Part shown: in pieces, positions 22,942 to 34,121 of the stretch
How positions within the stretch are numbered: position 1 is the stretch's first letter
Layout of the letters: each line of letters opens with the position of its first letter
Assembly: GCA_945859605.1 (NCBI GenBank)
Contig: OX243824.1
Location: 22,312,561 to 22,376,560 of the forward strand
Length of the DNA: 64,000 nucleotides
Source of the DNA: Lumbricus rubellus
Taxonomy: Eukaryota > Annelida > Clitellata > Crassiclitellata > Lumbricidae
Direction of reading: 5' to 3'
Translations under genes and position numbers: made by a program
The notes under the pieces: model-generated
Database searches by the model: none
What the model was told of the DNA's origin: nothing
The model's input: only the letters and a program-made list of their open reading frames with translations

Positions 22942-25900
22942 CTCGTATCGATCGCTGTTCGTTCGCTTCATATTATTTTGTGCAAGTTGTGCGTACAGAA
23001 AAAAAATCCTGGCGGCGCCGCTGTATACATGTATCTATATTAGTATAATATTCCCAAGAGAAACGACTAGATAACTAGAATAAGGTATAATCAGTTAGGC
23101 TATTTTCCCGCGGAAAAGTTGTTTATTTTCCATAGATTTCGGCCAAACAACAAAAAAACACGAAAATTTTGACCCCCTTCGAAAATTTCTGTATCCGCCT
23201 CTGGTTGCCTGATCGTTTTATTTCAACGCGTAGACGTAAATCTTTCATAATCAGAATGCTGTGCATTTAATCTAAGGTAGGTTACACCAAAAGTGCGGAT
23301 GCGTGTGTTTCTGAATACAATGCTTGTCTCAAATGCCACGCACTACCGTGATTATATAGTGAGACCTATCGTTTGGTGACACTTTCGAATAAACGACTTT
23401 ATTTATATACAAGTCAAGGACTAATAGGCCTACCATTTCCCGAGAGTAATTTTAATTTTATTAATGAAGTCAGTAATATAAATAAATTTGCAATGACCGT
23501 TTTAGCTTGTCTAAATCTTGTCTGCGCGTGAACTTAGGAAATGCACCATAATTAATTTGTGGGCGCGGTGGTGTATTGGGTATGTTCGTTGCCCTGTAGC
23601 CGGAGGGTTGAAGGTTCGATTCTACCACAAGCCGCCGACTGGGGATCTTGAGCAAGTCCTTCACAGGCAATTGCTCGGGCGCTTCGGCGTGAAACTCCAA
23701 TTTGGTGTCCGCGCTGTGGTTGAGAGCGCCTCTGAGCAGAGAATTTGAAAAGGCGCTATAGAAATGGAGAGAAAAACATAACAATAAGAATAATAATAAT
23801 AATTTATTGCTCTGTTTCAGCTGTTGGCGGATGCTCTGTCCACCCGACTAGTGTAGTGGTTGTTGTTGGTGGGGGAGTTCGTCTAAACTGTACAACGAAT
23901 GAAGGTGGCTTCATTGCCTCCTGGAGCTTAGGGACAAAAACACAGGATGAATCTACTCCTGTCTACACAAGTCTTTTATATGACGAATATGGAAACATAA
24001 TGACACCGGAATATATAGCTCCAGGTTACTTTGTGATTCGCCATGCTGAAAATGAAACAATTATTCTGCACATGAACAAGACCAGTTTTTCACAAGCTGG
24101 AATATACGTCTGCATGTGTAGGCTTAAATCTAATTTGGATCATTCACCCTCGGCCAACGTAGTTGTTTTGGGTAAGCATACCGCAGATTGGCAAATTCGG
24201 GTCTAGGACTTTACCCCCGGCCCATTACCCCCCTGCCATTACCCCCCTGCCATTACCCCCCGACCATTACCCCCCGTAGGACATTACCCCCCTGCCATTA
24301 CCCCCCGGTCGTTTACATTTAGGTTCAGTGTATGTATGTATGTATGTATGTATGTATGTATGTATGTATGTATGTATGTATGTATGTATGTATGTATGTA
24401 TGTATGTATGTATGTATGTATGTATGTATGTATGTATGTATGTATGTATGTATGTATGTATGTATGTATGTATGTATGTATGTATGTATGTATGTATGTA
24501 TGTATGTATGTATGTATGTATGTATGTATGTATGTATGTATGTATGTATGTATGTATGTATGTATGGATGCATGCATGCATGCATGTATGTATGTATGTA
24601 TGTATGTATGTATGTATGTATGTATTGCGATAAGCATGTATGTAAGTATGCACGTATACAAGTATATAAGTATGTATGTGCGTATATGTATGCAAGTATG
24701 CATGTAAGTATGCATGTATGTAAGTACGTAAGTATGCACGTATACAAGTATATAAGTATGTATGTGTATATGTATGTAAGTATGCATGTAAGTATGCATG
24801 TATGTAAGTATGTATGTAAGTATGTATGTAAGTATGCATGTATGTAAGTATGTATGTAAGCATGTATGTAAGTGTGTATGTGAGTATGTATGTAAGTGTG
24901 TATGTGAGTATGCAATTATGCATGCATACATACTTACTTACATACATACACACCTACATACATACATGCATGCATACATACATACATACATACATACATA
25001 CATACATACATACATACATACATACATACATACATACATACATACATACATACATACATACATACATACATACATACATACATACATACATACATACATA
25101 CATACATACATACATACATACATACATACATACATACATACATACATACATACATACATACATACATACATACATACATACACTGGACTTAAATGTAAAC
25201 GACTGGGGGGGTAATGGCAGGGGGGTAATGTCCTACGGGGGGTAATGGTCGGGGGGTAATGGCAGGGGGGTAATGGCAGGGGGGTAATGGGCCGGGGGGT
25301 AAAGTCCGGATACCGGCAAATTCATTGTTCATAAGCTTACCCTCAAGTCAACATCATGCGCTTTGCTACAGATAGTGGATCGTTTTTCTGTACGCAAACA
25401 GATCAGTCTGTATTCTACCGAACAGGCCTATTAGAATCTGTTCTAAGAGGCCTGATCAATGCGTAGTCTATTTTGTGTTCATTTTCCTTTAGAAGAATTA
25501 TGATACTCATAAGTTTTATTGTAGACCCTATTATAGTTGATGATGAACTCAACTAAATTATCCAGTGTTATCCACTGCCGGAACCTTTAGGCTTAGGTCT
25601 ATGACCGTTACTAGCGGCGGATTGTTTGACCGTTTGCCTGCGCGCGTGAGCTCTGACCCCGTGAACTTGAGGATTACCCTAACTTGTCGTTTAACTAAGT
25701 TTAGCCAAAAATATTACTAGTACACAACTATATACAGAGTGGGCCATAAAAGTGCCCCATAAGGTTTTTCGCCAATATCTTGGCCAGAAGTAAGAATTTT
25801 CTATCACGTTCCACAGGCTCAAAAGCAATTTATATTTACGAACAACAGCCAAATTTCACCAAATTATTTCAAACAAAGCGAAAGTTAAGATAATATAAGA

Positions 25901-28900
25901 TAAAAATATTCTTTAATAGGCCTATAGGCCCTACCAATTGCTATCCGCATTTTGGTGTACAGACATGGTATAATAAACAAACGTACATAATTTCTATATC
26001 CAATCAATGTCAAACTTTTAAAAATAACACAAAATTCTAGGCCCAAAGGCCAATATAATTTTTAAATAAATAAAAATTGTGTTCTTTTAATGACCAACAG
26101 TTATGTCCCACTGATTTTGACGTTCCAAAACCATAACGCAACAAGAAGTCACATCTCAAATTAATGCTATCGCAATCAAAATTGAAATTGATAGTGCTTC
26201 AAAGCGTGTGCTCAGTGTGTCCGCCACCAGAGTTCAAACTCGTTATGAGTATCTTTGTAAAGTTCTTGATGATCTTGTTGAAGTTTTCCCAAAGATTATA
26301 TCTTCCCATATCAACTCAAATGTGACCATCAATACTATTCTCTTATCGCGTTTGGTTTTGTTAACAGATTGTGATATTAAATTTTCTCTTTCGTAGCTCC
26401 CCTCATGATAATACATAAGTTCAAATCCTGGAATTTGGGGTTATTGGTTCTTCTCAATGAAAACCCAAGACAACAATAAATTATTGATACTGAGCCAATT
26501 CCTTCTCATCGATGGCATAATTATTTCTTAAAGGTGCTTGTAAGCAACGATCATGGCCTCATCTCCAAGACCAAGCTCATGAAGCATGAATAGGCGAAAG
26601 TTAAGATAATATAAGATAAACAAACGTACGTTATTATCTATCATTGACACCTTTGCCATTTTAATTTCTTAGAAATTTGATTTTCATTGCGTTAGCAATT
26701 AATTATTTATCTGACAGTTTATTTATTTGCCAACTTGATCGTCATCTAGCTAAGTGACTTCACAGTGACGTGCAGCTTCGCTAGTGCCCTGTTTTGTATC
26801 TAAATAATAATAGCCCCTTAATGAAGATGATTAGGCTAGCTGGGAAGATCAAAGATATTTGAGAGGAATTATTTGAGATTAGACTTAACAAAATCGCTTT
26901 TTTATTACTTTTTGCATCATATTTTTGAATCATACAATAACAGTGGCTGGACTCTCTAAAAAGTAACATAAGCTTAACACTTGTTTTGTTCGCAATATAA
27001 TTTACGCATTTTGTGCAATCTATCTATCGTAAGGAAATATGAATTGCCTATAATAAACAAGCCTGTAAAATTTGGGTGTCACGACAACTGGTTCACCGAC
27101 AACTGGTACAACGACAACTGGTTCATGGACAATTCGTTCACCGACAACTGGTTCACGACAATTGGTACACGACGATATTATTGACTCACCGGCAAATGGT
27201 GAATGGAAGCTGGATGAAGGTTCTTTATAGGTGAAATAGAAGCTGGATTGACAAAAAACCGCTTGAGAAATGGAAGCCGGGTTAATGATAAAGCGTTTGA
27301 GAAATGGAAGCTGGATGCATGTTGAAATACATGTAGCCTACATGAATGAAAATAATCAATCCAGCTTCCATTTATCAAGCATTCTATTAATTAATCCAGC
27401 TTCTATTCAGTTATAAAAAACATTATCCATCTTCAATTTCACGAGCGTTTTTTTTACCAATCCAGTTTCAATTTAAGCAAGCACATTTTTATCAATAGGC
27501 TACAACTCCAATTTAAGCAAGAATATTTTCATCAATCCAGCTCCTGTTTGAGCAAGAATATTTTTATAAATCCAGCTCCAATAATATTGTCGTGTAACAT
27601 TTGTCGTGAACCAGCTGTCGGTGAACGAATTGTCCGTGAACCAGTTGTCGTTGAACCAGTTGTCGGTGAACCAGTTGTCGTGGAGCCGGTGGCCCTAACC
27701 AGCAGTCCATTCTGGGTCTCCTTTTGTTACCAAGAGTGTTCATGTTTACTTTGATGTGATGATAATATATCTTGTGTGCTTCTTGGCTCAATAAATTGAT
27801 TGATTGATTGTTTGATTGATAACCTCGGGCCAAGACCCGGTATATAGGCCTATCAATATTTGCATGCCTATGTAACAGCATATATAATATTATACTAGGC
27901 CTTATAAACTTTGGTGTTGCTGTTTTCAGACTCAGAACCTAAGTTTACAACGAATCACACTGGTGCAGAAGGCGAACCAGTTACTTTCAGTTGTTTTGTT
28001 TCGTTCAACGCATCTTCGGAGGTTTCTTGTGAGTTGAGGATAGAAGACGCGTCAGGATCAACAGTTGCTAGAATAAACGAATCTACTCTGAATAAAAACG
28101 GACTGATTGTTTGTAATCTAAAGTACACGATCGTTGCAAATTCTTTTGCTGACCAACGATATACTTGCAATGTCACTCTAAGCAGCAATGGAGACGTAAT
28201 CTATTCAAGAGTGCTCAACGCTACTTTTACAGTTGAACGGCGTAAGTATGCTGATGCTATATGATTCGAATAATGTAGGTCTACAGAATCTATTTGACAC
28301 AGCGTATATCAAAGCCATTTTAGAGGGACGTTTAATAGAAGCGCATAGGAAGCAATTGTGCAGAACTTTTGTGAGTTATAGGTACACGTAGTTGATTCCT
28401 GAAACTTGCTAAGACCACTTAGATCGATCTCTACGAGTTGCACCATTCAAAATAAAATTTACGTAGTATTTAGACAACCGAATGCCATCGCTGTAGGCTC
28501 ATAATTTTTTTTATTATGTCAAACAAACGTTTCTTGTTTTTTATGGCTGTCGTCTTGTCAATATACAAGGACGTCGTTCGCTGTGCTCTGCTCAAAAGAG
28601 AGTCCTCTTAGTTGCTTTTTCTCTTACTACTATCTTGAAGAATCGAGCCTTCTCTGGAATGGCCTTTCTTTTGAGCTAGTTCTACACCCTGAGACTCTAC
28701 CAGGATCCTTTCTTACTAAACTTTGAACTGTTCTATTTTGTCATGCTTGAATCGGGAGCACCTCTGGGTAGTTTTTCTTGAATGGCGCTACATAAATTTT
28801 CGAATGAATGAATAGTCATGCATGACATAGAATACGGCAAGCCGATTTAGCAATAATATTGAACTGTCGGTTCTATAAGGCCTACATTCCCTATGATGCA

Positions 28901-31900
28901 TGCATGGATTCAGACGCATGATAAATTGAAAATGCGACTTCGGACCGCACCAAAGTGTCATTTATGCATTCTTTCAGTATGAGCATAATGCATACGCCGG
29001 TGCAGCGCTGGTTTAGATGGTGAACTATGTAACCAGTAACTGTTGGCTACATTGCTGCAACAATTGCAACATCAAGGATTACGAAATTATTTGTAGCACT
29101 TGGTACAGCAATTGTAGCTTTTGAAGTTGGGTTTTGGTTCCCGGACAATTCGGAGCCGGACAATTTGGAGAAGGCAATAATATTCGGACCAGACAATTCA
29201 GAGAGGACAATTCAGAACCGGACAAATCGAAGATGAACAATTCGGAGTAAAATTCGGAGTCTGCCTGCCAATCCATTTGTGATCTACTCACTCACTTGAA
29301 CTTATTTCGGAAGCTACAGGATTTTGCCTTTGACCTTTTGCTTCTTTTATAAGCTTATTTCTGATAATAAGTAGGCCTAAGCCCAATTAAAATGGCTCCA
29401 ATGCAACACTATAAATAATAGGTTATATCTGTTCTCATAATATTTATATGAATAGACATAATCTGTCTTCATAAATGAATTAGTGCTAATCTAGCCTCAT
29501 ATTGGGAGTGATGGAAATCTGGTCAAAAAGTGGGCCGGTGTTATCTAGGACTTATAGTTTAAACTAGGAGAACTATCACTATTGCTAAATCATCGAAGAC
29601 AATCAAACGAATGATTACATTTTTTATTGAAAGTTACATGACTAATAATGTGAAACCAGACTGACATGCATAAAAAGTCAGAAATTTATTCGCTCAAGAA
29701 GTTCTCCAAGCTAGGCCTACAAACTTAAGCTGTGCACAGTTAAATATGGTGATGTTTTAACTAATAATCTGTAACCTGACTATCAGGCATAAAAGATTAT
29801 AGGCCTGACAATGTGCTGGTAAGAAAATTGCATTGATTTATACGAGCTGACACTACAGGGTGGCACAATAAAAAAATGTAAAACCGGATAAAATGCAATA
29901 TCTTCGCAATCTATTTAAATTTGTTTGCGAAAATTTCCCAATTTGCAGGGGAATGAATTTCCAACAATCCCTGAACGTTTCACATAGAACATTTCATGTT
30001 TGCAAAAGTTACAGCTGCAGTACTGCTGTTTAAACTTTCAATTCGTTTTTTTTCAATATCCGCGAAAAATGAACGTCATTTTAGATTTCCACACCAAATA
30101 ATATCACTTTTCACTACGACCTCATAATTCTGTTTTACAGTTTATCTTAGAGTATGATGGAAATGCCCACTCCCTGCTTAAATACGAACTCGAATAGGCC
30201 TACGTTTTGTGAAGTTCAGTATGGGCTTGTGTATCGAGTCACGCGGCGACCGATCCCAAATTATCAGCAAGACTTCCTTCAGCTAGCCAATGTTCTCCAA
30301 CTTGGGATGAAATGTGTTGTAGCGTTCAATCTTGCCGTGCGTGCAAGCTCCAGGTGCACCGTCCTGCTGGAAAGATATAACCAGATGTTAGAACTGAAGG
30401 TGCAATGTTCAATGTTCAATGCGTCTGGGTAAGAGAGTTCAACGATAAGTTTGACATTTAGCCTACTGATCGAATGGGAGAAAGTGCAGTCTTTTATTGC
30501 AGCCGTAACACAGGCCAGCAGATCTGAAACCAGAACCAGGATGATGTGCTTTGCAAACTTGATGCCTTCGACTACCAAGCGAAATTCATGAATATCGCGC
30601 TTTTTCCGTCAGACCAAACAACCACGTCCTGCCTCTCTTCAGACACATGATCTTCGTTACATAAACACGTTTGCAGACAGCTTTCCCTGTGCTCAGGCTC
30701 CACTTTTCATTGGCATTTTGCGATGATCATGCGATGTCTTACGCAAAGTTCGAGTTACCATTTTATCATCCGCAGAAACTTTGTCCATGACGTTCATTAA
30801 GGGATTCACAAATTGAGACCTTAATATATAAAATATCACCAAATACTAACAGCTTGCTTTATAAACAGCTTCTTTTTTTATAGCTCTTAGTGAGGTCATA
30901 TGACAACATCATCATTTTGTGTGGAGTAATTTGCAAAAACATCTTAAGGAAATCACATGTATTGGAAAGTGATTCTGCGGAAATTGGGAAAAAAATGGAA
31001 AACTGTTTTTGCACAGCTGTGACGTCTGAAGTAATGCAGATTGATTATTGCAATTTTCAGGATTTGTTGCAAATTCTTTCCTGTATAAATCCTGCTATTT
31101 TCATAGAATAATCTCGACTGATAGACTGTGGAGTTCTAAGTTGATACAGTATTGACTTTGATGTCCAGAAGCCTATCCGGTCAACCTATTTATTTGGGTG
31201 ATGAAGATGTGCATGAAAATCCGAGTCCCATCAGGCCATCACTTATTTTGGCTGATATGAATTGCCCGTTCCGAATTGTCCGGTCCGAATTGTCCAGTCC
31301 GAATTGTCCGCTCCGAATTGTCCGGTCCGAATTGTCCGGTCCGAATTGTCCGGTCCGAATTGTCCAGTCCGAATTGTCCGCTCCGAATTGTCAGGGAACC
31401 GAAGGGGGACACTAGCCCCTGTAAAATTAACAATTTTCCTTTCAACTACCACTATTAGGTTTTTAACAATAATATTTTCTTCGCATACCAGGGCTTTTTA
31501 ATGTTCAATTGTAAACAAAATGTGCAGTTATAAATAGATTTGTGCTGTTGTAGAAACACTTCTGTACAGTTAAAACTAGGAAAAGGTAATTGTCCTCCGA
31601 ATGGAAGTAATTTACTATGGAAGATGGGGAAAGGAAAGAAAGGGTTGTGCAGTTCTAAAAATTCCTCTAAGACAGCCCTGTCACATACAATCACTAACGA
31701 TAGACTAATGAAATACAAGAAGAAACTGATAATTTTTAACTTTTTGAAACCTTTATTGGAAACATATTTTAAAATAAAAAAACATACTCTTAATTGTTGT
31801 CCTGCTTTGCATTTTCAAACACTTACTAAAATTCAATCTTTGCCCCTCTTGAAAACGTTAGGCCTACGGTACCTATCTGTGGACGTCCCATTGTCTTTTT

Positions 31901-32963
31901 TCCCGATTCGTCAAGCTATGAACTATGGACTATCATGGTCTTATTGTGAATGCGTGATCAAACGCCGTAATAATCTTTTGGAGAAGTCACATTGAATTCC
32001 GATAAGTAAGCTCTAGATGATACAAAGGTTATTAAGCAGTTTGAAATGGATGATGCTTGGTTTATAAGACATCAAAGAATTACAGAACATAGAACCGAAT
32101 AGCAAATTCCAACGCTTTGAGGAACAAGAATGTTTGGAGGTCCAGGTACAAGAGAAGAGAGCCTTACTCTACCGACATGCTTGCTTGTTGCTGTTTAACG
32201 ACACTCATTTCTAAGATGATTAGTGTCGCCCTCCTCCACTATTCAGGCTTAGGAATGGCACTGTCAGAATGCAACCAGTCGCGGAGTTGCCCTAGCAACA
32301 TGCCGCATAGAGTCATAAAGCCAACATGCATGTATAGCCTATAACACCAGAATGTCCACTCATAAAAGGCCATGCGGTTCCATTGTTAGAGTGCAATATT
32401 TGTTAGTATGTCGGCTTTTCAGCAGTGTTGTTACAAAAAGACGTCCATCGACAAAATCAGGCAGTCCGATAATAGATGCGCTACTGCGCTTGACGGATAA
32501 GCATAATTTGCCATACCCCCACTACACCAACGCGAGGCACAATGGTGTAGTGATGGTGTCCGGTGCCTTGGAGCCGGTTGGTTCCAGGCTCGAATCCACC
32601 TCAAGCCGCCGCGTTGGGATCTTGAGCAAGTTCTTCACTCGCAATTGCTCGTCCGCTTTGGCGTAAAACTCCGATGCAGTGTCAACGCTGAAGTCGGGAG
32701 CGCCTCTGAGTAGATAGCCTGAAGGTGCGCCATGACAATTACGTGAAATAAATAAATAGAATCAACAAATAATTATAATATACACCTACGTAACATCTAC
32801 AATGTTCTACATACAGTTTCATATTATACACAGGCGAAGAAACATCTCAAAAATATCTCCTTACGATTATTCTGCCATCCATTATCATACCTGTGGTCAT
32901 CATTGCTACAGTCGTCGTCGTCGTCGTCTACATGTATTGCATCCGAAAAAAAACAACAACAAG
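21213..32963 (+). CDS. Ig-superfamily receptor-like gene B (four exons found, 3' end open or broken)
   Basis: Exons: 21213-21317 (5'UTR plus signal peptide, ATG at 21263), 23821-24171 (V-like Ig), 27930-28241 (second Ig) and 32834-32963 (transmembrane). The first three join in phase 1. The TM exon is 130 bases rather than a multiple of three, and the shift falls at an A8 run (32946-32953), so the reading frame meets TGA at 32965-32967 just past the donor. No linker exon and no tail exon was recognised between 32963 and gene C. The gene may make a receptor with almost no tail, be a young pseudogene, or carry a one-base assembly error. Its introns hold most of the transposons between 21.4 and 31.4 kb. 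Confidence 0.68.
21747..21937. repeat. Hairpin MITE
   Basis: GAAGATTTTCATCCGTCATC at 21754 is inverted at 21918-21937, and the arms continue for about 50 bases around a short loop. A TTAC/CTTA tetranucleotide run precedes it. It is the third level of nesting here. Confidence 0.7.
22434..22745 (+). repeat. GC-rich direct repeat (two ~88-bp copies)
   Basis: The block from CCTAAAAATGGCTC through GGGGCTCAGCCCCAGACCCC occurs at 22434-22523 and again at 22657-22744 with few differences. Upstream, GGACGGCGTCC repeats form short palindromes (22300-22430). Confidence 0.8.
22884..22935 (+). repeat. (TA)n microsatellite
   Basis: About 25 TA units inside the inner hAT element. Confidence 0.95.
23556..23790 (+). 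mobile_element. tRNA-derived SINE, family S1, next to an exon
   Basis: The same head (GGGCGCGGTGGTGTATTGG, B box GGTTCGATTCT), body (CAATTGCTCGG, TTCGGCGTGAAACTCC) and tail (GAGCGCCTCTGAGCAGAG, GGCGCTATAGAAATG) as 19874. It ends about 30 bases before the V-Ig exon of gene B. Confidence 0.88.
23821..24171 (+). CDS. Gene B exon: V-like Ig domain
   Basis: Acceptor GCTCTGTTTCAG ends at 23820 and donor GTAAGC begins at 24172; 351 bases, phase 1 both sides. The protein runs VGGCSVHPTS, then LNC (B strand), ASW (core Trp), SQAGIYVCMC (F strand), ending VVVLG. Four cysteines (GGC, LNC, YVC, MC) match gene C, so a second disulphide between the N-terminus and the F strand is likely. N-glycosylation sequons: NCT, NET, NKT. 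A SINE ends about 30 bases before the acceptor. Confidence 0.88.
24199..25314. mobile_element. TU-like foldback element 1 with tetranucleotide arms
   Basis: Outer arms of 14-bp repeats (CATTACCCCCCTGC variants; left 24210-24308, right 25203-25303) are inverted copies. Inside, (TATG)n at 24329-24624 and (CATA)n at 24918-25180 are also inverted. Ends are GGGTCTAGGAC / GTCCGGATACC. A 9-bp direct repeat, GGCAAATTC, flanks it exactly (24190-24198, 25315-25323). It sits in gene B intron 2 with no coding. Confidence 0.85.
25735..26815 (+). repeat. Dispersed repeat R1, copy 2 (longest, interrupted)
   Basis: Begins near GTGGGCCATAAAAGTGCCCC and shares ordered blocks with 61810-62290: CCAATATCTTGGCCAGAAGT, TTTCACCAAA-TATTTCAA, GTGCTCAGTGTGTCC-CCACCA, AAGTTCTT-ATG-CTTGTTGA and CACAGTGACGTGCAGCTTCG. 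An AT-rich stretch repeating AAGTTAAGATAATATAAGAT (25884, 26599) interrupts it. It lies in gene B intron 2. Confidence 0.7.
27075..27705. mobile_element. TU-like foldback element 2
   Basis: Outer arms are 14-15 bp repeats of GACAACTGGTTCACC (27086-27172), inverted at 27586-27685. The inner domains are inverted ~35-40 bp repeats around GAAATGGAAGCTGGAT (27200-27325 against 27355-27575). The element is a near-continuous hairpin centred near 27388. Exact ends and target duplication not resolved. Gene B intron 2. Confidence 0.8.
27930..28241 (+). CDS. Gene B exon: second Ig domain
   Basis: Acceptor TGTTTTCAG ends at 27929 and donor GTAAGT begins at 28242; 312 bases, phase 1. It starts SEPKF and has cysteines at FSC, SCEL, VCNL and YTC, as in genes A and C. 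It is much closer to gene A (492-797) than to gene C, which suggests recent duplication or conversion between A and B. Sequons include NHT, NAS, NES, NVT and NAT. Confidence 0.87.
28640..28812 (+). mobile_element. LINE 3' end fragment, + strand
   Basis: Begins TCTGGAATGGCC (the 'WN.L' codons of ORF2), runs through degraded C-terminal sequence, and ends with GGGAGCACCTCTGGGTAG, GGCGCTACATAAAT and a GAAT repeat. Confidence 0.6.
29136..31400. mobile_element. TU-like foldback element 3
   Basis: The right arm (31260-31400) is about nine 14-bp units of CCGAATTGTCCGGT. The left arm (29136-29250) has the inverse, GGACAATTCGGAGC variants, in a more degraded form. Ends GGTTCCCGGAC / GTCAGGGAACC are inverted. 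The interior is mostly AT-rich; around 29857-30840 it may hold another decayed transposon (CAGGGTGGCACAAT end). No clear target duplication. Gene B intron 3. Confidence 0.7.
31400..32190. other. No gene supported
   Basis: One open stretch (31540-31995, 151 codons, + strand) has no recognisable domain, is Lys/Leu-rich and AT-biased, and has no link to the gene B exons. I leave it uncalled. Confidence 0.3.
32190..32235 (-). repeat. S2 SINE tail fragment
   Basis: The minus strand gives GCGACACTAATCATCTTAGA and GTGTCGTTAAACAGCAA, matching the 3' part of the S2 SINE at 50.7 kb, without the tRNA head. Confidence 0.6.
32516..32760 (+). mobile_element. tRNA-derived SINE, family S1
   Basis: AATGGTGTAGTGATGG head, GCTCGAATCC B box, CAATTGCTCG body, GGGAGCGCCTCTGAGTAGAT tail and (AAAT)n end. 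It lies about 75 bases before the gene B TM exon. Confidence 0.85.
32834..32963 (+). CDS. Gene B exon: transmembrane segment with A8 frame break
   Basis: Acceptor TATACACAG ends at 32833 and donor GTGAGC begins at 32964. In phase with the Ig exon it reads EETSQKYLLTII, then a hydrophobic helix that includes six valines encoded by an exact (GTC)6 run (32911-32928), then YCIRKK. The exon is one base too long to leave phase 1, and the A8 run at 32946-32953 is the obvious place for the extra base. As given, TGA follows within two codons. Confidence 0.66.
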
Positions 32964-33462
32964 GTGAGCCTATGCTTATTATCTTGTTATTATTGCTTTC
33001 AATGAGGCCTTCACCGTTTTCTGACGATTCAGAAAGGTAACTCAACAAAAAGTAGCAAACACACAATCTCAAATAATTGTTTGTAATAAAATAGCCTTGA
33101 TATTGCCAGATGCTCATTATTATTACTATTTTGGTCACATTGAACGGTCATGACTCGAGACGAAAAAATAATTAAAAGGAGTTCAGGCTCAGCATAGCTT
33201 TGTCTGCCAATAGCACGGCGATTGAAAGGATCCGAGTTAGTAAAGTAACGAAGTAGCCTAATGCAAGAGTTTCGCAAAAATTCTGTCACAAAATAATGTG
33301 GATTACTAATTAGGATAAATAAATAATTCAACAATCCCTGTGGGCCCCTGGAGGTCGTGGGCCCGTGTGCTTTGCACACATTGCACACATGGTAGGCCTA
33401 GCTACGCCACGGAATGCTGGTATGGTCAATACATACCCTTTCTGTTTCGACAAAAGCTGTAA

Positions 33463-34121
33463 GGGGTCATTGCATAATTACGTAACGCCGGGTGGGTGGG
33501 TGGGGTCATTGAAAACGTTACGAAACGTTACGGGGGTGGGTGGGTGGGTGGGAGGAGCTGAGCGTTACGTAACGCCATGAAAAAATTATTAGGCCTAATG
33601 AACATTATATTACATCGAATCTCAGATGTGATCGAAGTTTCAATTTCGTGACATTGATTTAAAACTTAACCGAAGTAGGTCTATTTATCTGATTAAGATC
33701 CGTCAATAGACACCAATTACATGCCAGGTCAATTCTGTTATCCCGTAGTTTTACTAACGGAACAACGTGGCAGGCCTAATTCTCCGTGAATTCTTAACAT
33801 CGAAGAACCACTCTGAAGCATGTTTTACTTAGCGGACATGATCTCATACATAAATAAAACATTGTGTAAGCTTATGCTATATTTTAAGTCTGTCAAATTA
33901 GTTTATAATTAACATACTATGCTATATTAAATTCACTATGAAAATATGAATTATAATTACGCACTTACATAAGCCAATAATAGACCTAGATTTATCGAGA
34001 CAATCGTTACGTAACGCTGGGGAGGGTGGGTGGGTGGGTGAAGGGCGACGTTACGAAGCGTTACAGGGTGGGTGGGTGGAAAATGGTAATTTTTGGCGTT
34101 ACCTAATTATGCAATGACCCC
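33463..34121. mobile_element. PIF/Harbinger-type MITE with TAA target duplication
   Basis: GGGGTCATTGCATAATTACG at the left is inverted at the right with one mismatch. TAA flanks both ends (33460-33462, 34122-34124), as in PIF/Harbinger elements. Subterminal GGGTGGGTGGGTG tracts and repeated CGTTACG-type palindromes lie inside. 659 bases, no coding. Confidence 0.82.

Larger units (their letters stand above)
21563..23023. mobile_element. Inner hAT-type element nested in the outer one
   Basis: CAGGGGCGCCG at the left and CGGCGCCGCTG at the right, flanked exactly by TATACATG (21555-21562 and 23024-23031). GCGTACGCA-type inverted sequence lies inside the left end. Its interior holds a hairpin MITE, a GC-rich direct repeat and a (TA)n run. 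No transposase. Confidence 0.8.
21395..23203. mobile_element. Outer hAT-type element in gene B intron 1
   Basis: The left end is CATGTGCGGATCAAGGGGG; the right end, inverted, reads CAGAGGCGGATACAG. Exact 8-bp direct repeats GTTGCCTG lie at 21387-21394 and 23204-23211. The ends match each other only partly, but the flanking duplication is exact. A second hAT fills most of the interior. Confidence 0.72.

Noticed and set aside
24267..25245. Many long open frames of repeated YIHT or MYVC residues on both strands
   Set aside because: They are translations of the (TATG)n/(CATA)n runs, where no frame can hold a stop. No start context, splice site or domain.
31260..31400. Regular 14-bp repeats that look like a short-spacer array
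   Set aside because: Not CRISPR: there are no unique spacers, the units are contiguous, and the array is inverted at 29.1 kb as part of a foldback element in an animal genome.
31540..31995. 151-codon open frame
   Set aside because: AT-rich, Lys/Leu-biased, no domain, no splice link to gene B. Chance length is plausible in such sequence.
28242..32833. A linker exon for gene B
   Set aside because: Several TTTCAG sites (for example 28972 and 31060) were tried, but none gave a phase-1, stop-free exon with a good donor. Ig to TM joins directly in frame, so none is required.
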